Shown here: positions 24,603 through 32,526 of the stretch, piece after piece
Layout: each line of letters opens with the position of its first letter
How positions within the stretch are numbered: position 1 is the first letter of the stretch
Source of the DNA: Streptomyces sp. TLI_146
GTDB taxonomy: Bacteria; Actinomycetota; Actinomycetes; Streptomycetales; Streptomycetaceae
Assembly (NCBI RefSeq): GCF_002846415.1
Contig: NZ_PJMX01000001.1
Span: 4,154,001 to 4,218,000 of the forward strand
Direction of reading: 5' to 3'
Length of the DNA stretch: 64,000 nt
Notes under the pieces: generated by a model
What the model saw: the letters and a program-made list of their open reading frames with translations, nothing else
The model's database searches: none
Told to the model about the DNA's origin: nothing
Program-made: the position numbers and the translations under genes

Positions 24603-25741
24603 TGCCGTCGTTCTACCGGGAGATCCTGGACACCGACCTCGGCCCGCTCCAGAAGCTCGCCGACCAGTGGCGCACCACGCACACGGACCTGGCCAAGCTG
24701 CCCAAGCGGGTCCACGACGACGTGCTCACCCCGCTGCGCGACAAGGGCTACTGGGAGGGCGCGGCCGCCCCGTACGCCTGGCGGATGATCGACGACGTCG
24801 AGCGCCAGATCGAGGCGGCCGCCAAGGTCGCCCAGGCGGCGGTCGGTGTCCTGGACGACGCGCTCGGCGAACTCAAGGCCGTGCAGAAGGACCTCAAGGA
24901 CGCCGTCCGGCGCGCCCTGGAGAGGGGTCTGTACATCGACAAGGACGGCGCCGTCTCGCCCGACATGGTCCACGGCGTCTGCAAGGTGGTCGAGAAGGGT
25001 TCGGCGGACGCGAAGGCCATCGAGGACGCCCAGCGGGAGATCGTCGAGATCGTGAAGCGGGGCATCGTCGCCGACCGGAACCTGGCGTTCTCCCTCATGT
25101 CGGACATCGGGCTCGGCGACTGGTTCAACACCGCCCCGCGGCACAACAACATCGACACCACCAACACGATCGACCAGGCCGACTACAACGCCCTCGACCT
25201 CGCGATGCAGGGCAAGGACCCGTACCCGTCCCGCCAGGGCGACGACCCGTACTCCCTCGGTGTGGACTGGGTCACCGGCAGCGGGCCGCGCGACCGCGAG
25301 TACCACGAGGGCGACCGGATGACCGAGCTGATCAAGTCCAGCGTCAGCATGGAGCAGCTCCGGGCGGACACCCTGGCCAACTGGCGCAAGGACGGCAACG
25401 ACGAGGGCACCGTCAGCTACTCCATCTCCAAGGGCGGAAAGGCCGCGGCCTTCGGGAAGCTCCTCTTCACCGACCTGCCGGCGATCGCCACCGGCGACGA
25501 GGACCACCTGGGCGAGGCCTTCGTCGGCTCGTACTCCCTCGACTACTCGGTCAAGGGCCAGGACCCCGACGGCTCCCTCGTCGTCGAGTACACGCTCAAC
25601 AACAAGACCAGCAACGAATCGTTCCTCCACTACGTCGGCTACTACGACTGGCTGAAGAAGATGAACCGCGACGACGGCATCTTCTCCACCGTCGGACAGC
25701 GGATGACGTGGACCGAACGCATCCCGGCAGCAGGGAAGTAA
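24602..25741 (+). CDS. WXG100-like N-terminal domain protein with uncharacterised C-terminal domain
   Basis: A 379-residue protein. The first 110 residues look like a WXG100/LXG helical hairpin, with W-E-G in DKGYWEGAAAPYAW and long Ala/Lys/Asp-rich helices on both sides. The middle (160-250) is polar and Asp/Asn-rich. The final 120 residues (from about YSISKGGKAAAFG to ERIPAAGK) look like a compact alpha/beta domain I cannot name. There is no Sec signal. The order WXG domain first, variable domain last is that of type VII effectors and polymorphic toxins, but no nuclease or other catalytic motif is obvious. Coupled to the genes on both sides. Confidence 0.75.
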   Translation: MPSFYREILDTDLGPLQKLADQWRTTHTDLAKLPKRVHDDVLTPLRDKGYWEGAAAPYAWRMIDDVERQIEAAAKVAQAAVGVLDDALGELKAVQKDLKDAVRRALERGLYIDKDGAVSPDMVHGVCKVVEKGSADAKAIEDAQREIVEIVKRGIVADRNLAFSLMSDIGLGDWFNTAPRHNNIDTTNTIDQADYNALDLAMQGKDPYPSRQGDDPYSLGVDWVTGSGPRDREYHEGDRMTELIKSSVSMEQLRADTLANWRKDGNDEGTVSYSISKGGKAAAFGKLLFTDLPAIATGDEDHLGEAFVGSYSLDYSVKGQDPDGSLVVEYTLNNKTSNESFLHYVGYYDWLKKMNRDDGIFSTVGQRMTWTERIPAAGK

Positions 25742-25746
25742 GCACC

Positions 25747-26220
25747 GTGCCCCACCGTTCCCGACGCGCCCTCGGGGCCGTCGCCGCCCTCGCGCTCCTC
25801 ACCGCCCCGCTCACCGCGTGCGGTTCGGACGCGCTGGAGCGCTGCGTCCCGGTCGCCGCCGAGTCCGCCACCCCCGGCGAACTCATCGGCCGTTACGAGG
25901 GCGCGCACGAGGCCGACGGGGTGCGCCTGACGCTGTCCCCGGGCGGTGCCATGCGGGCGGAGAAGTGGCCCACCGGCGACTACCACCGCGCGAAGCTGGG
26001 CAAGACGTTCGACGGCTCCGGCACCTGGGAGATCGAGTCGGCCACGGCGTCCACGGGCCGCGCGCTGCTGCGGCTGCACTTCACCAAGCCGACCCTGTTC
26101 CTCCAGGGCGACACCCTCGACAAGCTCACCATCGGCATCGACGCCACCCGCACGGACCTCTACCAGGACACCGACCCCGACATCTGCCCGGACTTCCGCC
26201 TCCGCCGCCACAAGCCCTGA
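25747..26220 (+). CDS. Small secreted lipoprotein
   Basis: A 157-residue protein with an N-terminal Arg-rich n-region, a hydrophobic core, and a clear lipobox L22-T-A-C25, so the mature protein is predicted to be lipid-anchored outside the membrane. The rest is beta-rich with several Gly turns (LTLSPGGAMRAEKWPTGDY, GSGTWEIES), suggesting a small beta-barrel or beta-sandwich. Its GTG start lies six bases after the previous stop. Given its place after a WXG-type protein, it could be a surface partner or immunity-like protein; that is speculative. Confidence 0.82.
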   Translation: MPHRSRRALGAVAALALLTAPLTACGSDALERCVPVAAESATPGELIGRYEGAHEADGVRLTLSPGGAMRAEKWPTGDYHRAKLGKTFDGSGTWEIESATASTGRALLRLHFTKPTLFLQGDTLDKLTIGIDATRTDLYQDTDPDICPDFRLRRHKP

Positions 26221-26284
26221 CGGACGGGCTCCTGCCGGACGGGCCCGGGCGACCGGGCCCGAACGGGCCGTCCGGGCACATGAG

Positions 26285-26320
26285 AAGAGCCCCTGCCGGA
26301 TTTCTCCGACAGGGGCTCTT
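26285..26320. terminator. Bidirectional terminator between the lipoprotein gene and tRNA-Ala
   Basis: Perfect 11-bp arms (26285-26295 and 26310-26320) flank a 14-nt loop, followed on the plus strand by a T-rich stretch. Confidence 0.85.
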
Positions 26321-26331
26321 CCCTGTTGTTG

Positions 26332-26405
26332 TGGACCTGAGGGGATTCGAACCCCTGACCCCCTCGATGCGAACGAGGTGCGCTACCGGACTGCGCCACA
26401 GGCCC
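26332..26405 (-). tRNA. tRNA-Ala (anticodon CGC)
   Basis: A 74-nt cloverleaf folds without gaps: 7-bp acceptor stem (one G-U pair), 4-bp D stem, 5-bp anticodon stem CCTCG/CGAGG around loop TTCGCAT (anticodon CGC, reading GCG), 5-nt variable loop and a TTCGAAT T-loop. The discriminator base is A and CCA is not encoded. It lies downstream of sepX on the same strand. Confidence 0.95.
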
Positions 26406-26480
26406 TTGCAACGGGTGAAACATTAGCACCCCGACGGGGGTGCTTGGAAATCCGGTCCCCGCTGGTCAGCGAGACGGGCG

Positions 26481-27692
26481 TCACTCGTTGGCCGCGCGGG
26501 GGCGGTCGTCGTCCGCGTACTGGTCGAAGAGCGGGGTCCGGCGGCCGCTCTGCGACGTGCGCCGACGCGGCGCCGGAGGGGCCACAGCCGTCGGGTCCGC
26601 GGTGGAGGAGCGGGCCGAGGACCAGGTGTCCGGGGCGCCCAGGTCGATGCTGCCGGTGGCGCGCGGGGCGACCGGGGCCGTCACATACGTCGGGAGCGGC
26701 ACCGGGACCGGCTCCCAGCTGTCGCCGCGCTCGGGGCCGCGCTCGCGCTGCTGGTCGACCCACTCGGCGTGGTCGGTCTGCTCGACCAGGGCGCGCCGGT
26801 CGGCCTCCTGCGGGGAGACGACGGGCTCGGGCTCGGGGGCCGGATGCGCCTCCGGCTCGTCCTCGGTCTCCGCGACGGGGGCCGGCTGGCGGCGCGGCTG
26901 GCGCTCGCGCAGCCGGGCGGCGGCCGCCTCGGCGCGGCGCCGGTCCATGACGAACGCGAACCGTCGCCGCTCCCGCGCCCGCAGATGCACGATGTACGCG
27001 CTGAGCAGTACGGCGGGGACCGCGGGCGCCCACAGGAAGGCGAGGCCGCCCACCGCCGCCACGACCGTGCCCAGCGTGAAGGCGAGGAAGAGGATCACCG
27101 TCGTACGGCGGCGGCGCGCCAGGACCGCGCTGCGCCGGGCGCGCCGGGCACGCTCGGCGGCGTCCGCGGAACGGCCGTCACGCCGGCGCCCGTCGCCCTG
27201 CCGCGCGCCCCCGGGTCGCTCGTCACCACGGCGCTCGCCACCGCGGCGCTCCTCGGAACGGGACGGCTCAGGACGGGACTGCTCGGAATGCGACTGCTCG
27301 GGACGCGACTCGTCGCGGTGCGGGTCCTCGGGGCGGGCCCCCTGGGGGCGCGGCTCCTCGCGCCCGCCCGGCCGCTGTGCCCCGGCACCCGTGGGGTGCT
27401 GTCGGGGCACGGCGAAGTCCCGGACGTCGACGCCCTTGGCGGGGTCCCCGAGGGACTCCGTGGGCGCGTCCGGGTCGGCGTCGGCGGCGGGGTCGCCGGA
27501 ACCTCGCTGCCTCAGCTCCTTGGCGTACCGGCGCTCCATGGCCGACCGTCCGGACAGCAGCCGGATGGCGGTGCTGAAGCGTTCCGTCGGACGGGCCTCG
27601 TTGAGCTCGTCCTGCCTGCGGAGCCACATCGGCACCAAGTAGGCGGCCCAGGCCCCGACGATGACTGCGTAAATGAGGCCGCTGCTGCTCAC
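26481..27692 (-). CDS. sepX: Divisome membrane protein SepX (GlpR-like)
   Basis: A 403-residue membrane protein. It starts with a hydrophobic helix (SSGLIYAVIVGAWAAYLVPMW), followed by the conserved RRQDELNEARPTERFSTAIR segment, a long Arg/Glu/Pro-rich disordered stretch (about 80-200), two close hydrophobic helices (about 215-260) and a disordered C-terminus. This matches my memory of Streptomyces SepX, which stabilises FtsZ and septa, and of corynebacterial GlpR, the membrane receptor of the MoeA-like protein Glp. The GTG at 27692 has a leaderless TACCGT -10 seven bases upstream. The neighbours (rimJ, mog, moaC, moeA, galU) match the Glp/GlpR locus. Confidence 0.8.
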   Translation of the reverse strand: MSSSGLIYAVIVGAWAAYLVPMWLRRQDELNEARPTERFSTAIRLLSGRSAMERRYAKELRQRGSGDPAADADPDAPTESLGDPAKGVDVRDFAVPRQHPTGAGAQRPGGREEPRPQGARPEDPHRDESRPEQSHSEQSRPEPSRSEERRGGERRGDERPGGARQGDGRRRDGRSADAAERARRARRSAVLARRRRTTVILFLAFTLGTVVAAVGGLAFLWAPAVPAVLLSAYIVHLRARERRRFAFVMDRRRAEAAAARLRERQPRRQPAPVAETEDEPEAHPAPEPEPVVSPQEADRRALVEQTDHAEWVDQQRERGPERGDSWEPVPVPLPTYVTAPVAPRATGSIDLGAPDTWSSARSSTADPTAVAPPAPRRRTSQSGRRTPLFDQYADDDRPRAANE

Positions 27693-27699
27693 ACCCCAC

Positions 27700-27705
27700 A
27701 CGGTA
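27700..27705 (-). promoter_or_regulatory. Leaderless-type -10 of sepX (TACCGT)
   Basis: TACCGT, then seven bases, then the GTG start at 27692. Confidence 0.55.
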
Positions 27706-27751
27706 GAGGGACGGGCACGAGGGGATACGCCAATTGAGCCGGTGTGTCGCA

Positions 27752-27796
27752 CGATCTGGCTGATATCACTGGCTTTTTTTGTGATTCTTCAGATCG
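27752..27796. terminator. AT-rich hairpin between rimJ and sepX
   Basis: CGATCTG (27752-27758) pairs with CAGATCG (27790-27796), and ATCAC (27765-27769) pairs with GTGAT (27781-27785) around a run of seven T. It follows the rimJ gene on the minus strand and may end the galU-rimJ operon. Confidence 0.45.
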
Positions 27797-27834
27797 GTTC
27801 ACGGTCATACGGGGACCGAATTCGAACGTTTATT

Positions 27835-28419
27835 TCATTTTTCGTGGTGGGCCCGGCGTGCCTGCTTCCACCTGTGCAGCAGCCCCTCGGGCACCTCCTC
27901 CGCCGTCAGCGCGTACACCAGGTGGTCCCGCCATCCGCCGTCGATGTGGAGATAGCGCGGGCGCAGCCCCTCCTCGCGGAATCCGAGTTTCTCCACCACC
28001 CGCCGGCTCGGCCCGTTCTCGGGGCGAATGCAGACCTCCATGCGGTGCAGTCCGACCGTACGGAAGCAGTAGTCGGTGGCGAGCGCCACGGCCGTCGGCA
28101 TGACGCCCCGGCCCGCCACGTCCCGGTCGACCCAGTAGCCGACGTGCCCCGAGCACATCGAGCCCCAGGTGATCCCGGCGACCGTGAGCTGGCCGACGAG
28201 GTGGCCCTGGTACTCGATCACGAAGGGCAGCATCCGGCCCGCGTTCGCCTCGGCGCGCAGATGGCGGACCATCTGCCGGTAGGTGGGCCGCTGGGCGGGC
28301 GGGGCGCCGGGCGCGGGCGGCGGGATGGTCGCCTCCCAGGGCCGCAGCCACTCACGGTTGCGCCGGTTCACCTCGCGCCAGACCCGCTGGTCGCGCAGCT
28401 TTATGGGGCGGAGGAGCAC
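27835..28419 (-). CDS. RimJ/RimL-type GNAT acetyltransferase
   Basis: A 194-residue acetyltransferase of the group that modifies N-terminal residues of ribosomal proteins. It begins LLRPIKLRDQRVWREVNRRNREWLRPWEAT, a typical RimJ opening, and has motif A as VDRDVAGRGVMPTAVAL and motif B as NGPSRRVVEKLGFREEG. The GTG at 28419 is the only conventional start in frame. About 15 codons upstream also read like coding sequence (VPSWPVELADGE), but no ATG, GTG or TTG occurs there, so a rarer start or a longer protein is possible. In corynebacteria a rimJ-like gene sits between glp and glpR, as here. Confidence 0.85.
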   Translation of the reverse strand: MLLRPIKLRDQRVWREVNRRNREWLRPWEATIPPPAPGAPPAQRPTYRQMVRHLRAEANAGRMLPFVIEYQGHLVGQLTVAGITWGSMCSGHVGYWVDRDVAGRGVMPTAVALATDYCFRTVGLHRMEVCIRPENGPSRRVVEKLGFREEGLRPRYLHIDGGWRDHLVYALTAEEVPEGLLHRWKQARRAHHEK

Positions 28420-28457
28420 CTCGCCGTCCGCCAGCTCGACCGGCCACGATGGGACGT

Positions 28458-29039
28458 TCAGCTTGGGCTCCCCACGGGTCTGGGGTGGTCGCCGCCCCGG
28501 ATCTGGTCGACGGCGTGCAGCAGCAGCCGCTCCAGGACGGCCAGTCCGTCGCGGACGCCGCCGGTGGAGCCCGGCAGGTTCACGATCAGCGTGCGGCCGC
28601 CCGCGACCCCGGCGAGCCCGCGGGAGAGCGCGGCGGTCGGGACCTTCGCCAGGCCCTCGGCGCGGATCGCCTCCGGGATGCCGGGGACCTCGTAGTCGAG
28701 GACGCGGCGGGTGGCGTCGGGGGTGCGGTCGGTGGGCGAGATGCCGGTGCCGCCGGTGGTGACGATGACGTCGTAGCCGGCCGCGGTGCCCGCGCGCAGC
28801 GCCTGCTCCACGGGGTCGCCGTCGGGCACGACCAGCGGCCCGTCCACGGCGAAGCCGAGCCCGGCCAGGCCTTCGGCGAGGATCGGGCCGCCGCGGTCCG
28901 CGTACACCCCGGCCGCCGCGCGGTTGGAGGCGGTGACGACCAGCGCGGCGTACGGGGCCGCCAGCGCCCCGCCGAGCCCTGACGAGTCGCCGGGGAACGG
29001 CGGCGCGTTCTCCACTCCGGGGCGCTCCGGCGCGCTCAC
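28458..29039 (-). CDS. mog: MogA/MoaB-family molybdopterin adenylyltransferase
   Basis: A 193-residue enzyme that adenylates molybdopterin before metal insertion. The substrate loop is TTGGTGISPTDRTPDAT, preceded by VTASNRAAAGVYADRGG (family opening) and followed by the NLPGSTGGVRDGL phosphate-binding segment. The GTG start overlaps the moaC stop (GTGA), so the two are coupled. Works between MoaC/MoaD-E steps and MoeA in Mo-cofactor synthesis. The N-terminal 25 residues are an unconserved Pro/Gly extension. Confidence 0.9.
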   Translation of the reverse strand: MSAPERPGVENAPPFPGDSSGLGGALAAPYAALVVTASNRAAAGVYADRGGPILAEGLAGLGFAVDGPLVVPDGDPVEQALRAGTAAGYDVIVTTGGTGISPTDRTPDATRRVLDYEVPGIPEAIRAEGLAKVPTAALSRGLAGVAGGRTLIVNLPGSTGGVRDGLAVLERLLLHAVDQIRGGDHPRPVGSPS

Positions 29040-29536
29040 GGGGTGGCCCCGTCCGGCTCGGGGCGGGACCAGTCGCCCGACTTGCCGCCGGTCTTCTCCT
29101 CGACCCGTACGTCGGTGATGACGGCCGCCTTGTCCACGGCCTTGACCATGTCGACGACCGTCAGCGCGGCCACCGACACGGCGGTCAGCGCCTCCATCTC
29201 GACGCCGGTGCGGTCGGTGGTCTTCACCGTCGCCAGGATCTCCACGGCGTCGTCCGCGACCGTGAGCTCCAGCTTCACCCCGGACACCGCGAGCGGGTGG
29301 CAGAGCGGGATCAGGTCAGGGGTGCGCTTGGCACCCATGATCCCGGCGATCCGGGCGGTGGCCAGGGCGTCGCCCTTGGGCACGCCCTCGCCGCGCAGCA
29401 GCTCGATCACGCGCGGCGAGACGCGTACGCGCCCGCTCGCGCGCGCGGTGCGGGCCGTCACGTCCTTCTCGGAGACATCGACCATACGGGCCGCGCCCGC
29501 CTCGTCGATGTGCGTCAGCCTGCCTTGCGTACTCAT
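29036..29536 (-). CDS. moaC: Cyclic pyranopterin monophosphate synthase MoaC
   Basis: A 166-residue enzyme converting 3',8-cyclo-GTP to cyclic pyranopterin monophosphate, the first stable Mo-cofactor precursor. The conserved text is HIDEAGAARMVDVSEKDVTARTA, the AGIMGAKRTPDLIPLCHPL active-site stretch (with the His of CHPL) and DRTGVEMEALTAVSVAALTVVDMVK. The length is normal. A possible -10 (TAGCGT, 29573-29578) lies in the 59-bp gap after moeA, so moaC may have its own promoter as well as being read from galU-moeA. Confidence 0.94.
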   Translation of the reverse strand: MSTQGRLTHIDEAGAARMVDVSEKDVTARTARASGRVRVSPRVIELLRGEGVPKGDALATARIAGIMGAKRTPDLIPLCHPLAVSGVKLELTVADDAVEILATVKTTDRTGVEMEALTAVSVAALTVVDMVKAVDKAAVITDVRVEEKTGGKSGDWSRPEPDGATP

Positions 29537-29595
29537 GGTGTGGCGCTCCCGGTCCGGCCTGTGTGGGCAGACACGCTACCGCCACCCCGGCCCGG

Positions 29596-30897
29596 TCAGC
29601 CGAGCAGGACCACCTCCACTTCGGAGCCGGGCTCCACCGAAGTGACGTCCTCGGGAATGACGATCAGGCAGTCCGCCTGGGCGAGGGCGGCGATCAGATG
29701 CGATCCGGAGCCGCCGACCGGCGTGACGGCCGAGGCGTCCGCGTCGTAGGTCCCGCGCAGGAACTGGCGCCGGGCCGCCGGGGAGGTGAGCGCCTTGTCG
29801 GCCCTGAGCGCGGCACGCGCGCGTGGCCGGTGCACGTCGGGCAGGCCCATCAGGGTGCGGATGGCCGGGCGGACGAACAGCTCGAAGGAGACGTACGACG
29901 ACACCGGGTTGCCCGGCAGGGCGAGCAGCGGGGTGTGGTCGGGGCCGATCGAGCCGAAGCCCTGGGGCTTGCCGGGCTGCATGGCGAGCTTGCGGAAGTC
30001 GATGCCGCCGCCCGGCTCGTCCTCGTCGCCCACCGAGGACAGCGCCTCCTTGACGACGTCGTACGCCCCCACGCTCACGCCGCCCGTGGTCACCAGCAGA
30101 TCGGCGCGGATCAGCTGGTCCTCGACGGTGGCGCGCAGGGTCTCGGCGTCGTCGGTGACCGCGCCCACCCGGTAGGCGATCGCGCCCGCGTCGCGCGCGG
30201 CGGCGGCCAGCGCGAAGCTGTTGGAGTCGTAGATCTGGCCCTCGCTCAACTTCTCGCCGGGCTGGACGAGTTCGCTGCCGGTCGACAGGACGACCACGCG
30301 GGGGCGCGGGCGGACCTTCACGGTGCCGCGGCCGATCGCCGCGAGCAGGCCGATCTGGGGCGGGCCGAGCACGGTCCCGGCGGCCAGGGCCAGGTCGCCC
30401 GCCTGCACGTCGCTGCCGCGCGCGCGGACGTGGGCGCGGGCCTCGGCGGGCCGGTGCACCCGGACCTCGCCGCTCGCGCCCTCGGGCGCGTCACTGGCGG
30501 CGCGCATCCCGGTGGCCGCGCCGCCGCCCGTGCCGCCGTCGGTCCACTCGACCGGGACGACGGCCTCGGCGCCGGGCGGCAGCGGGGCACCGGTCATGAT
30601 CCGGGCGGCCTCGCCGGGGCCGACGGACGGGAGCTCACCGCTGCCCGCGGCGACGTCGCCGATCACGGTGAGCACCGCGGGGAACTCCTCGCTGGCGCCC
30701 GCCACGTCCGCCACCCGCACCGCGTACCCGTCCATCGAGCTGTTGTCGAAGGGCGGCAGCGCGAGCGGCACCGTGACGTCCTCGACCAGGACGCAGCCCT
30801 GGGCGTCGGGCAGTTGCAGCTCGATGGGTTCGAGCGGCTCCACGGCGGCGAGGACGTCCTCCAGGTGCTCGTCGACCGACCAGATCGTGTTGCTCAA
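29596..30897 (-). CDS. moeA: Molybdopterin molybdenumtransferase MoeA / gephyrin-like Glp
   Basis: A 433-residue MoeA/gephyrin E-domain protein. Signatures are PPFDNSSMDGYAVR near residue 50, the IMTGAPLPPGAEAVVPVE strand, VLSTGSELV, TTGGVSVGAYDVVKEAL and the ALPGNPVSSYVSFELFVRP loop. It inserts molybdenum into adenylated molybdopterin. In corynebacteria a homologue at this locus (Glp) has been recruited to the divisome through FtsZ and the SepX-like GlpR; this copy lies beside galU, rimJ and sepX, so it may be that moonlighting paralogue. The start is TTG at 30897, overlapping the galU stop. Confidence 0.92.
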   Translation of the reverse strand: MSNTIWSVDEHLEDVLAAVEPLEPIELQLPDAQGCVLVEDVTVPLALPPFDNSSMDGYAVRVADVAGASEEFPAVLTVIGDVAAGSGELPSVGPGEAARIMTGAPLPPGAEAVVPVEWTDGGTGGGAATGMRAASDAPEGASGEVRVHRPAEARAHVRARGSDVQAGDLALAAGTVLGPPQIGLLAAIGRGTVKVRPRPRVVVLSTGSELVQPGEKLSEGQIYDSNSFALAAAARDAGAIAYRVGAVTDDAETLRATVEDQLIRADLLVTTGGVSVGAYDVVKEALSSVGDEDEPGGGIDFRKLAMQPGKPQGFGSIGPDHTPLLALPGNPVSSYVSFELFVRPAIRTLMGLPDVHRPRARAALRADKALTSPAARRQFLRGTYDADASAVTPVGGSGSHLIAALAQADCLIVIPEDVTSVEPGSEVEVVLLG

Positions 30898-31805
30898 GGT
30901 GCCTGCATCTCCTCGGTCACGTAACTGCGAAGCCAGGCCTTGAAGTCGGGGCCCAGGTCTTCACGTTCGCACGCGAGTCTGACAATGGCCCGCAGATAGT
31001 CGCCGCGGTCGCCGGTGTCATAGCGGCGGCCCTTGAAGACCACGCCGTGCACCGGGCCGCCGACCTTCTCGTCGGCGGCCAGCTGCTGGAGCGCGTCGGT
31101 GAGCTGGATCTCGCCGCCGCGGCCCGGCTCGGTCTGGCGCAGTATCGAGAAGACCGCGGGGTCCAGCACGTACCGGCCGATGATGGCCAGGTTGCTGGGG
31201 GCGTCCGCCGGGTCGGGCTTCTCCACCAGGCCGGTGATCCGCACGACGTCGCCGTGGCCGGTGGGCTCGACGGCCGCGCAGCCGTACAGATGGATCTGGG
31301 ACGGGTCGACCTCCATCAGGGCGATCACGCTGCCGCCCTCGCGCTCCTGGATCTCCACCATCCGGGAGAGCAGCGGGTCGCGCGCGTCGATGAGGTCGTC
31401 GCCGAGGAGCACCGCGAAGGGCTGCTCGCCGACGTGGGGCGCGGCGCACAGCACGGCGTGGCCCAGGCCCCTGGGGTCGCCCTGGCGCACGTAGTGCATG
31501 GCGGCCAGGTCGCTGGACTCCCGGACCTTGGCGAGCCGGGCCTCGTCGCCCTTGCGGGAGAGGGCCTCCTCCAGCTCGTAGTTGCGGTCGAAGTGATCCT
31601 CCAGGGGGCGCTTGTTGCGCCCCGTGATCATCAGTACGTCCGAGAGGCCGGCGGCGACCGCCTCCTCGACCACGTACTGGATCGCGGGCTTGTCGACGAC
31701 CGGCAGCATCTCCTTGGGCGTGGCCTTGGTGGCCGGCAGGAACCGGGTGCCGAGGCCTGCCGCCGGGATGACAGCCTTGGTGATCCGTGGGGGCGACTGA
31801 GTCAT
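30894..31805 (-). CDS. galU: UTP--glucose-1-phosphate uridylyltransferase GalU
   Basis: A 303-residue enzyme making UDP-glucose for glycans and cell-wall polymers. The nucleotide-binding start is VIPAAGLGTRFLPATKATPKEMLPV, followed by the conserved VEEAVAAG, the FAVLLGDDLI metal site and VEKPDPADAPSN. The length is normal. The ATG at 31805 is chosen because a leaderless TAGTGT lies seven bases upstream; a start three codons earlier would overlap that element. First gene of the galU-moeA-moaC-mog-rimJ run. Confidence 0.95.
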   Translation of the reverse strand: MTQSPPRITKAVIPAAGLGTRFLPATKATPKEMLPVVDKPAIQYVVEEAVAAGLSDVLMITGRNKRPLEDHFDRNYELEEALSRKGDEARLAKVRESSDLAAMHYVRQGDPRGLGHAVLCAAPHVGEQPFAVLLGDDLIDARDPLLSRMVEIQEREGGSVIALMEVDPSQIHLYGCAAVEPTGHGDVVRITGLVEKPDPADAPSNLAIIGRYVLDPAVFSILRQTEPGRGGEIQLTDALQQLAADEKVGGPVHGVVFKGRRYDTGDRGDYLRAIVRLACEREDLGPDFKAWLRSYVTEEMQAP

Positions 31806-31812
31806 GCGCAGC

Positions 31813-31818
31813 ACACTA
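31813..31818 (-). promoter_or_regulatory. Leaderless-type -10 of galU (TAGTGT)
   Basis: TAGTGT, then GCTGCGC, then the ATG at 31805. The same seven-base spacer precedes the MTA phosphorylase start at 39153. Confidence 0.6.
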
Positions 31819-31898
31819 ACCGCTGCGTATGGGCGGAAGATTATCCTCCGGTTAATTCGCTCTCATAAACAGGCATTTGAGGGGATTGTGAAAACACT

Positions 31899-32492
31899 GT
31901 GAGTGATGATGCAGCCGAAAAGGCCCTCTTGCGCGGGGAACTCCTGGGTGCCCGGCGCCTCCTGACGGAGGACGACGTCCGCTTGGCGGCCCAGGCGCTG
32001 GCCCGCCATGCGCTCGGACTCCCCGAGCTCGCGGCGGCCGGCACCGTCGCCGCGTACGTCTCGGTGGGGCGCGAGCCGGGCACGCGCGCGCTGCTCGACG
32101 CGCTGCGCACGCGTGGTGTGCGCGTCCTGCTGCCCGTACTGCAATCGGACAATGACCTGGACTGGGCGCACTACGAGGGCGCGGACCGGCTCGAACCGGC
32201 CGGGCGGGGGCTGCTGGAGCCGTCCGGGCCCCGGCTCGGCCCGGACGCCGTCCTCGGCGCCGACACCGTGCTGCTGCCCGGCCTCGCCGTCGACGCGCGC
32301 GGGATGCGCCTGGGCCGGGGCGGCGGCTCGTACGACCGGGTGCTCGCCCGGATCGCGGCGGCGGGCCGCCACCCCGCGCGCGTGGTGCTCCTCTACGCGA
32401 ACGAGGTGGTCGCCCGGGTCCCGGAGGAACCGCACGACCACCCCGTCCACGCGGTGGTCACCCCGCAGGGCGTGACCCGCTTCACGGCCTGA
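31899..32492 (+). CDS. 5-formyltetrahydrofolate cyclo-ligase
   Basis: A 197-residue enzyme converting 5-formyl-THF to 5,10-methenyl-THF with ATP. It has the LR.ELL..RR opening, the conserved AAYVSVGREPGTRALLDAL and the C-terminal DTVLLPGLAVDARGMRLGRGGGSYDR signature that binds substrate and Mg-ATP. The GTG at 31899 is assigned by family length; the ribosome-binding site is poor (GGGG is about 14 nt away). Divergent from galU and convergent with the penicillin acylase gene. Confidence 0.9.
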   Translation: MSDDAAEKALLRGELLGARRLLTEDDVRLAAQALARHALGLPELAAAGTVAAYVSVGREPGTRALLDALRTRGVRVLLPVLQSDNDLDWAHYEGADRLEPAGRGLLEPSGPRLGPDAVLGADTVLLPGLAVDARGMRLGRGGGSYDRVLARIAAAGRHPARVVLLYANEVVARVPEEPHDHPVHAVVTPQGVTRFTA

Positions 32493-32515
32493 GAGCCTGA
32501 TTCGAGAACAGGCTC
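32493..32515. terminator. Hairpin between convergent cyclo-ligase and acylase genes
   Basis: GAGCCTG (32493-32499) pairs with CAGGCTC (32509-32515) around a 9-nt loop, directly after the cyclo-ligase stop. Confidence 0.6.
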
Positions 32516-32526
32516 CCGGCCTCGGC

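Noticed and set aside
26450..26480. Possible second tRNA next to tRNA-Ala
   Set aside because: No further cloverleaf could be folded in the flanks.
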